Positions 56,932 through 64,000 of a DNA stretch of 64,000 nucleotides are shown piece by piece. Below the pieces are notes generated by a model that was not told where the DNA came from, searched no databases, and was given only the letters and a program-made list of their open reading frames with translations. The DNA comes from Stemphylium vesicarium (lineage: Eukaryota; Ascomycota; Dothideomycetes; Pleosporales; Pleosporaceae), in contig QXCR01000005.1 of the NCBI GenBank assembly GCA_004380135.1, positions 124,001-188,000 on the forward strand, in the 5' to 3' direction. Positions within the stretch are counted from its first letter, which is position 1. Each line of letters begins with the position of its first letter. Both the position numbers and the translations under genes were made by a program.

Positions 56932-57503
56932 CATGCACGAGACCACATCTCACCTCGCGAGTTGAAAACAATATTGAAAAAAAAGCATAGCGGGTACTTT
57001 TTTGTCTATAAGCAAGCGTATTTCAGGGTATACAGTCCCATGTACAAACATCGGTCCGGATTCGGGACATGGAATACGAACATAAGAGGACGTGCTGGTA
57101 CTGCGGCGTTCTCATTTGCTGGCTATTTGCTTGGAAGCTGTAAGCCCTTGAGGGATCATGACTCCTTACGGCGGAAACAATTTCAAAGAATGGCCATTTC
57201 CCCGAGACTATGTGGAACACCTTCCTACTTTGCGAATGCCAAGGTGCTTTGTAGGATACAAGTAGGATTGTTAGTCCTCGACGCAGCGATGAAAGTAGCA
57301 GCCAATCGCACACTTAGTATATACCACGGGAACGTTGCCAAGTGTCGTTTTGTCAAGTACGTTTCTGGTGTTCAAGTCCTGTAGGCTCAGACTTTTGTTG
57401 TCTTATTCGAAGAGCTCTTAATACACTTTCAAGTTCTTCAGTCAAGCTTCAGCGTCACGTGTTCGGTTCAGCTGTACCTAGCATACCTCATCGAATCGTC
57501 ATC
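56932..57503. other. Interval between SNF5 and the EEP hydrolase gene
   Basis: 572 bp. The reading frame of the next gene is open upstream of its ATG to about 57342, but without a better start. Nothing else seen. Confidence 0.4.
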
Positions 57504-58385
57504 ATGGTCAAAGCAACTATCTTCCTCACCACCCTCCTCGCCGTCGTCATGAAAGTCCATGCCGCCACGCTTCCTATCCGGATCCTCACCCACAACATCC
57601 GTTATGCCGCTGATCCGCCTGCCACGGGCGAAGAACCCTGGGCGACTCGTCGACAGCTGATTCTCAATGAGCTTCACAACCAAACGCTACACAACCCAGA
57701 ATCTTTCATATGCCTGCAAGAGGTACTCAACAAGCAACTTGTTGATGTAATGGATGGTCTCGGCAGCGAATGGGCATACATTGGCGTTGGACGAGACGAC
57801 GGAAAGACAGAGGGAGAGTACAGTCCTGTCATCTACCGAAAAGCAGTTTGGGAGTTGGTAACATGGAAGACTGTTTGGTTGAATGAGGACGGAGCTATAG
57901 GAAAGAAAGGATGGGACGCGGGGTCGGTCCGCATCGTGACGGTTGGTACTTTTAAGCACATTGAGAGCAAGAAGACCATGGTGGCCATGAGCACACACTT
58001 CGACAATGCCGGTGCTACCTCCCGTCGCGAATCTGCCAAGATCATTCAAAATATCACTGCAAACGTCACCGGGTCTGAACTGCCTTTCTTCCTGGCTGGC
58101 GATCTCAACTCGGAGACTTCGGGCGAGGCTTACCAGATCCTGAACGGCAAGACGTCCCTCCTGCAGGATACGAAAGAGCAGGCGAAGTGGAAGTATGGTG
58201 ATGGGTTTACGTACACGGCGTTTGACGATAGCGTCAAGACGTTGATTGATTTCATCTTTGTTGGACCGCGTGGCAAGGGCGACTGGACGATTGACACATA
58301 CAGTGTGCTGCCCAACAAGTTTGAGGATGGGGTGTATAGTAGCGATCATAGGGCGGTTGTTGTGGACACGGAGTTGCAGGTGTAA
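57504..58385 (+). CDS. Secreted endonuclease/exonuclease/phosphatase (EEP) family protein
   Basis: A single exon of 293 aa. Residues 1-20 form a signal peptide (IFLTTLLAVVMKVHA). EEP-fold motifs in order are LTHNIRYAADPP, ICLQEVL (metal-binding Glu), MSTHFDNAG, FLAGDLNSE (Asp, Asn), LIDFIFVG and SSDHRAVV (catalytic Asp-His pair). The spacing fits bacterial and fungal secreted members often annotated as endonuclease/exonuclease/phosphatase; substrates include nucleic acids, phosphoinositides and sphingomyelin, so specificity is not decided here. N-linked glycosylation sites (NQT, NIT, NVT) agree with secretion. The ATG at 57504 is chosen because it starts the signal peptide. Confidence 0.88.
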   Translation: MVKATIFLTTLLAVVMKVHAATLPIRILTHNIRYAADPPATGEEPWATRRQLILNELHNQTLHNPESFICLQEVLNKQLVDVMDGLGSEWAYIGVGRDDGKTEGEYSPVIYRKAVWELVTWKTVWLNEDGAIGKKGWDAGSVRIVTVGTFKHIESKKTMVAMSTHFDNAGATSRRESAKIIQNITANVTGSELPFFLAGDLNSETSGEAYQILNGKTSLLQDTKEQAKWKYGDGFTYTAFDDSVKTLIDFIFVGPRGKGDWTIDTYSVLPNKFEDGVYSSDHRAVVVDTELQV

Positions 58386-58890
58386 GATGATGGATCTGGC
58401 GAATTTGTGGACCCGGAGGCGTCGGAGCGTGGGATCAAGGTTTGGAGAATGTCCCACAAAGCGCACAAATACACGACTGTAATGCATATTCATTACTCAA
58501 TACCCGGTCATCATCGGGCTCTGTCACCATTGTTAAGGATTCAGTATGCAACGTCTTGATGTGACCAGGATGTTGCATGCTATGTACCCAGATGTAACAA
58601 CGTGACCAAGCTATTAGATGCATTGTTCGAGGCATTCAGCAGCAAGGCCTAGAATACAGTCTTGTCACAAGCGCATATGCCTGAAGCGGCATGATGCATC
58701 CAAACTTGGTAGGGGATCAGGGCACAAGTGACGTTGTCAGGCGATGGTCGTCATTGGGCTTTGGCTAAGCGAAAGGTGGTCGAGGGCACCCCACCCCACT
58801 GAGGGGCTGCCTCTAAACACAGGAACAACCTCGCGCACCACTCCAATTCTAGCTCCTGGACCATCTTTCCACACTTCAACTATACTCAAG
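58386..58890. other. Interval upstream of the PA2G4-like gene
   Basis: 505 bp with the EEP gene 3' end and the next promoter. Nothing recognised. Confidence 0.4.
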
Positions 58891-60269
58891 ATGGCCGCCG
58901 AACCAGCGACTGTCGGTAAGCTCACCACTCAATGGCTGCGCACCTCGCCAGCGCAGTAAGCGAGCAGTCGCAGAGCTAATATACGCGGCAGACTACTCTC
59001 TGGCGAACCCGGATACCATCACCAAGTACAAGGTTGCCGCCGACATCTCCCAGAAGGTCCTCAAAGAGGTCTCAGGATGGATCGCCGCCGACGCCAGCAT
59101 TGTCGAGCTCTGTGAGCGCGGTGACAAGCTCCTCGACGAGGAAGTCGCCAAGGTCTACAAGGGCAAGAAGGTGCTCAAGGGCATTGGGCACTGCACCACC
59201 ATCTCCCCGAGCGCCTACATCACCCCCTACACCCCCCTCAAGTCGGACGCCGAGGAAGCTGCCACCACACTGAAGGAGGGAGAGGTTGTCAAGATCCAGC
59301 TGGGTGCTCAGATCGACGGCTTCTGCGCCATCGTTTGCGATAATGTAATCGTCGGCAACTCTGGAGAGGTCACCGGACGCGAGGCCGATCTCATTCTGGC
59401 TACACACTACGCAAACGAGCTCCTGCTGAGGTTGATGGTACCCCCAAGCCTGGTCCCCCACGCCGACGAGGAGGAGCAGAAGAAGGCAGCCACAAAGAAG
59501 CCCTACACCCAGAGCCAAATCACCAACATGCTGGAGAAGGTCACTAAGGCTTACGACTGCAACCTTGTCGAGAGCACCACCATCTGGCTCTTTGACCACA
59601 ACGAGATTGAGGGCAAGAAGAAGATCATTCTTGCACCCGGCGAGGGTGTCAGGGGTGACGGTCTGCCCGAGGCCGGCGAAGTTTGGGGTGTCGAGATGGG
59701 CGTCAGTCTGGGAAGCGGCAAGGTCAAGAACAATGGCAACCGCACTACCCTGCACCGTCGCACAGCTACCACCTACCAGCTTAAGCGCCCAACTTCGCGC
59801 GGACTTTTGTCGGAGGTTGTTAAGAAGTTTGGAACTTTCCCCTTCAGCTTACGCCAGCTTGAGGATGAGAAGGGCGCCAAGGTCGGTGTCGTCGAGTGCG
59901 TCCGCACTGGTGTCCTTCGCCAGTACGAAGTTGTCGTCGATAAGGACAACCAGCCCGTGGCTCGCCTGTTCTCCACTGTTTGTATGTTTGCAAAATTCCA
60001 GCAGACAACAAAAATCATCCGCTAACTTTGAGGCAGCAATTGGCAAGAACGGCATGCAGCGCCTAGCTCAGCCCCCTGCTATCGACACCTCCAAGTACAA
60101 GTCCGACAAGAAGATTGAGGACGAGGAGATCCTCAAAATCTTGGAGCAACCACTTGGCAAGACCTCGACAAAGAAGAACAAGAAGAAGAAGAAGAAGCCC
60201 TCCAAGAAGGCTGCCGCTGGAGGCGCCGCCGCCGAAGAGGAGGAGGAGGAGAGTGGCGACGAAGAGTAG
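58891..60269 (+). CDS. PA2G4/EBP1-Cdb4-like protein (methionine aminopeptidase fold)
   Basis: Exons 58891-58915, 58992-59981 and 60037-60269 give 415 aa. The family start is DYSLANPDTITKYKVAADISQKVL. The body has the 'pita-bread' aminopeptidase fold (CTTISPSAYITPYTPL, KIQLGAQIDGFCAIVCD, GVEMGVSLGSGK), but the metal ligands of active methionine aminopeptidases are not in place, as is known for this family. The C-terminus carries a poly-lysine block (KKNKKKKKKPSKK) and then an acidic tail (EEEEEESGDEE). The fission yeast relative is Cdb4, a curved-DNA-binding protein; the mammalian EBP1/PA2G4 binds ribosomes at the tunnel exit and takes part in ribosome maturation. Nuclear/nucleolar and ribosomal roles are expected. 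Confidence 0.93.
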
Positions 60270-61468
60270 GCGTAAATGGCAGAGATCCATATCACTACTC
60301 ACTCTTTCCAAGGCGGATCCGGACGAATTCAATTGTTTCGAGAGCATGAAAACGGCATCGCAGGGAAGACGCAAGTATGCTGCCCCGAAAATGGGGTGCC
60401 ATGTACTATGGGTAAAGCCCATGATTAAGTAGAAGCGATAGCAACATCCAAAAACCAGTTCTCCTGAAATGTTCAGGCCCCCCTTGCGCGTGAAGAGATA
60501 CTGAAATTTGAGCTCTAGACTAGGCAATTTCGACACGGATATCTGTCTGGCCGCTGCTGGCTGATGGCTGATGACCGTTGACCAGGTTTGATCGCCACTG
60601 TCTGCCTACACGTACGCCACGATCGCGCATTCGAAGCTCATCACGACCAGAGAGCTCGCCAACGCAGCATCCCGATCTGACTGCAGCATATGGGGTACAT
60701 CCCACTTACGACTCATGGGAGATGGTGTTCTGGTCTGCCTTGTGCAAGGCGTTCAGTGACTGTCTGAGCAGGCCCCCCTTGTTACGCTCCCACCGTTCAC
60801 ACGTCACGAAAAGCATTGCTGAAAGGCTCAACTGTCATGAATAGAGTACGGGCTCTTTCAACATGTCGGGTTGTCTCATTTTTCGATCGATTGCCAAGAA
60901 CACTGAATAGGGCCAGGTGAAGCATGCGAACAAGGCTTACCCCTGAATCGACGGTGAACAGATTTTTTTGTCTGCTGCACGCGATGGTGAGAGTGATGCT
61001 GGTTCGGGTCTCCAGATTTGTACCCAAGAACAGATGCAGGATTTGTGCGGTGGCTGGGGGCTGGTGAAGGTGAGAGGAGGAGCTCACGGAAAAAGCGGAG
61101 GGAGATTTCCTAGGACCTTTCTAGGCCTTGTGTATCAGGAGACTTGACACCACCAGGCAGCATCTTGATACCAGCTAGCAAAAATAGACACTCTTGCCTT
61201 GTAATCTTCTCGCTATCGATAAACTAGACTCCAGGCGCCCGCCAGTGGCTGCGGCATGCGTGAATGCGTAGGGGGCTGACATAATAAGAAGGCTCGTCCA
61301 AGCGTCCAGGGCACCCTCGAACAACCTTCAACGGCTCTCGTTCTCGCACTACCGACCCACCAACACCGGGCTCGGCATTGCGGCGTGTAAAATTCCCGGA
61401 TAACACGTGAAGTGAGTGTGAAGGTGTTTCCATCAAGAACGGCGCGCTGACCAAGTTGCAGTTTCGCT
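60270..61468. other. Upstream region of the Rco1-like gene
   Basis: 1.2 kb with no believable frame or repeat. It holds the 3' end of the PA2G4-like gene and the promoter of the PHD protein gene. Confidence 0.4.
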
Positions 61469-64000
61469 ATGCCGGCCCTCCGCAAGTCTGCCCGGGAGCG
61501 CGACTTTCGATCGCAACAACGATCCAGCACCACACCCTACGCCTCACCCACCGGCACTCCCAGCGAGTCCGCCTACGAAAAGAAGCAGCGCTCAATCACC
61601 GAGTGGACCGAACCTCAGCCACAGACTCTTGCCCCATCCTTCGAAGAGCACGGTTTTGCGCGGCACGGCGTCCTGGAGAATATGGCCCCCCTTGGCGTAC
61701 CTCCAAAAGCGAAGGACAAGCAGCGCGCGCGTGCCCTCGACGGACCGGCTCCGCGGAATTCGCTGCTGGAAAAAGTGAACATGGGTTTCGCCGACGAGGT
61801 TGGGTCTACGCCAGAAGTCACTCCGGCTCCTGAGCTTGAGCCTGACGATTCGGAGCGACAAGAGGAGGACGGGATGCAGCCCGGTTTTCCTGTCCTTGAA
61901 GACGACGAGGACGACGACTACGAGCCCAAGACCAAGGCGAAGAAGAAAGTGAAGGTGTCGAAAACTCCAGTCAGGGGCAAGACTCCGGTGCAGAACAAGA
62001 CGCCGGCAAACGGCAAGACGCCCGTAAAAAATGGGTTCAGCAAGAGCACTTCAGTTTCTGCGAGTCCGGCAGTGCAGGCCATTTCCATGTCGGAGCCTGT
62101 CGAAGCCACCACACAACGTATCCAGATTGCGGTGAACGACGCTATTTCCAAGGCCAATAGCACCAGGGGCAGGCGCTACGTAGGCATCGCTTTGAAGCGC
62201 GCCTTTGAGCAAAGCAAAATCGACACGGAATTAGCCGAGGCCATGGACGCAGTGATTCACGAGAGGAGCACGAGTCAGCAATACCACCGTTTTCGCAAGT
62301 TCATCAAGGAGATCAAGCACGAAGAAAAGATCAAATTGGGTCTCAGCAAAGACCGGCGTCATGATCAGCAGGCCGCGATGAACCACAGCGCTTCGTTCTT
62401 CGGCCAGCAACCATCGCCCAGGGCTAGCAGCGAGATTGTCCCCGATGATTCTGTCTCGGCCATGTACGATTATCAGGATCAGCAGCTTATGAATTCTACC
62501 AATTCGGCAACAAACAATACGCACAAGGCTTTGCAATCGGCCTTGGACCACAATTCTGCGACTGCGCCTCATCCATTCAGTACCGCGCCCGCCCTGCCAG
62601 CCGCAGACACCTCCGCGGAGTCGACACCAATGATGCCCTCAAAGTCCCCTCGGAAACGGGCCACTACCAATGGCAAATCCGCACAGGATTCTGCTATGGA
62701 CGTGGACGGTGGATTGTCCACCACTGCTCCTACCCCAGCGACAAGGACGCCCGATACTGGTGCAAGCGACTCTGAGCTCTCAGAGGTCAACGAAGAGATA
62801 GTTCAGAAGGGTCCGCCAGAGCCTGTGCAGGCTAACGGAAAGAACGCTGCACCAGCGCCGGCTGCAGGACCGAAGAAGGGCAAGAACATTGCAGCTGCAC
62901 GCGCTGCTAAAAAGGCAAAGGCCAATGTGGGGAAGCCGTTCGGCAAGCATGCCTACAAGCAGCAGCCGCTCACCGCAGAACAACAGGCGGAAGACGACAG
63001 AATCTATCAAATGCGCAAGTCCATGGTGGATGAACAGCCGATCCGCCAGTTCGACCAACTTCCTCCCCCAGTGTCAGACGTTCGCTTTGACGATGAGATC
63101 CTGGATACGGAGTCTTTGACCGAGTCTCAAATCGCTGTAGGGCCTCCAGTAGACTCTGATCAGCCACGACGCCCCGGGCGAGCCCCAAATCATGGCACAA
63201 AGCGACACCGAGAGGACCCATTCCGCTTTTCTTCGCCTCAGTACGAACCAGCCACAGCAACACGGCCTTCGACACCAGCAGTCGGACCGGCACCCAAGCG
63301 GGTCAAGCTCACCAACGGCCAAGGTGCCAGGACCAAGCGATCGTAAGTTCTTTGCATTCTATTATTCCAGCACAGCCTTCAATTTTATGAAAGCGTTGGC
63401 CGATGCTTGCATACGTTTCAGCACAAAGCTCTCAGCGTCAACTGAGCAAGCTCTACGTGTTTGCACGTGTTTGCATCGTACAATAACATGAGTCCCATCA
63501 AATCATCATAAAGCTGACTGTTACACACGCAGCCCCGTCAAAAACCGAGATGCAGGACCTATTGCTGGTGTAGCGTTTAATGGTGGTGGCGGTTCGAGAC
63601 AGTTGGGGCCTGATGACAATGACCCAGTAAGTGCCACTCAAATCCCGAAGCATCCAACCACACCATTCCTCTTCCACCACACAACCCATCAACCACAATT
63701 CTTGTTTTCATCTCCCACTACCAATGTTGCTCACTACAGATATTACACCCTTAAAATTTCCATATTCTCCTCCACTTTCAGTCCTTTCTTCGCCTCTAAC
63801 AGAATGTCAGAACTCGCCACAGTCAGAGAGCGACGACTTCTGCTCTGCGTGTAGGGGCGCGGGCGAGTTTGTGTGCTGCGAAAACTGTCCACGCGTTTTC
63901 CACTTGCTATGCTGCGATCCGCCGCGAACGCAGGTACCGGATGGTGCTTTCTACTGCTATGAATGCAATGCGAAGTTTGTCGTACCCGACGATTCCGCAG
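61469..64000 (+). CDS. PHD-finger protein, Rco1-like (Rpd3S subunit), 3' end outside the window
   Basis: Partial. Exons 61469-63342, 63533-63626 and 63811-64000 (continuing) give 719 residues so far. The first 600 residues are mostly disordered, with lysine-rich tandem KTPV/KTPA motifs (about 165-190), a helical patch (VNDAISKANSTRGRRYVGIALKRAFEQ) and Ser/Pro-rich stretches. Exon 3 encodes a PHD zinc finger: FCSACRGAGEFVCCENCPRVFHLLCCDPP, then FYCYEC. In yeast, Rco1 uses such a finger with Eaf3 to guide the Rpd3S deacetylase to transcribed genes. The assignment is from the PHD sequence and architecture; Cti6 is an alternative. The last intron acceptor (63809-63810) follows a CTAAC branch site; a nearer AG at 63801-63802 would break the frame. 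Confidence 0.82.

Overview
The window is nuclear DNA from a filamentous ascomycete (Pezizomycotina). The evidence is the short introns (about 42-190 nt, nearly all GT-AG, often with a CTNAC-like branch site just before the acceptor), the compact genes on both strands, and families typical of these fungi: Zn2Cys6 regulators, a fungal NACHT-ankyrin NLR, an ATF/CREB bZIP, and lineage-specific orphans. A Dothideomycete (Pleosporales-like) is my best guess, from overall protein character only. I found no tRNA, rRNA, CRISPR array or complete transposon.

Layout: 0.7-9.2 kb carries a TM9/EMP70 protein, an orphan seven-pass membrane protein, a sterol O-acyltransferase and a 3-hydroxyacyl-CoA dehydrogenase-like enzyme. 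The last is divergent from a peroxisomal 4CL-like acyl-CoA ligase (9.6-11.4 kb). A decayed orphan gene (11.7-12.8 kb) and the ribosome-assembly WD40 protein Sqt1/AAMP follow. A bZIP factor at 18.3-19.3 kb has more than 3.5 kb of apparently non-coding DNA on each side. The cohesin subunit SMC3 occupies 23.0-26.7 kb.

At 27.5-41.4 kb is the accessory-looking part: two Zn2Cys6 regulators around a small unknown gene, a secreted metallophosphoesterase/5'-nucleotidase, and a complete NLR (N-terminal helical domain, NACHT, ankyrins) whose reading frame needs one GC-AG intron. A methyltransferase, a broken F-box-like gene with a striking inverted repeat around its intron, and a conserved-looking orphan lead to a housekeeping run. 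That run is Rrp14/SURF6, the complex I 23-kDa subunit divergent from mitochondrial acyl carrier protein, Vps74/GOLPH3, SNF5, a secreted EEP-family hydrolase, a PA2G4/Cdb4-like protein and the 5' part of an Rco1-like PHD protein cut by the window end.

Functional threads: ribosome biogenesis (Sqt1, Rrp14, PA2G4-like), chromatin and chromosomes (SMC3, SNF5, Rco1-like), respiratory complex I (23-kDa subunit with ACP), endomembrane sorting (TM9, Vps74), and lipid/acyl-CoA metabolism (sterol acyltransferase, HAD-like enzyme, ligase). No secondary-metabolite cluster is present. Exon borders were placed by hand from splice consensus, reading phase and protein-family continuity. Given gene ends are coding ends; UTRs are not known.
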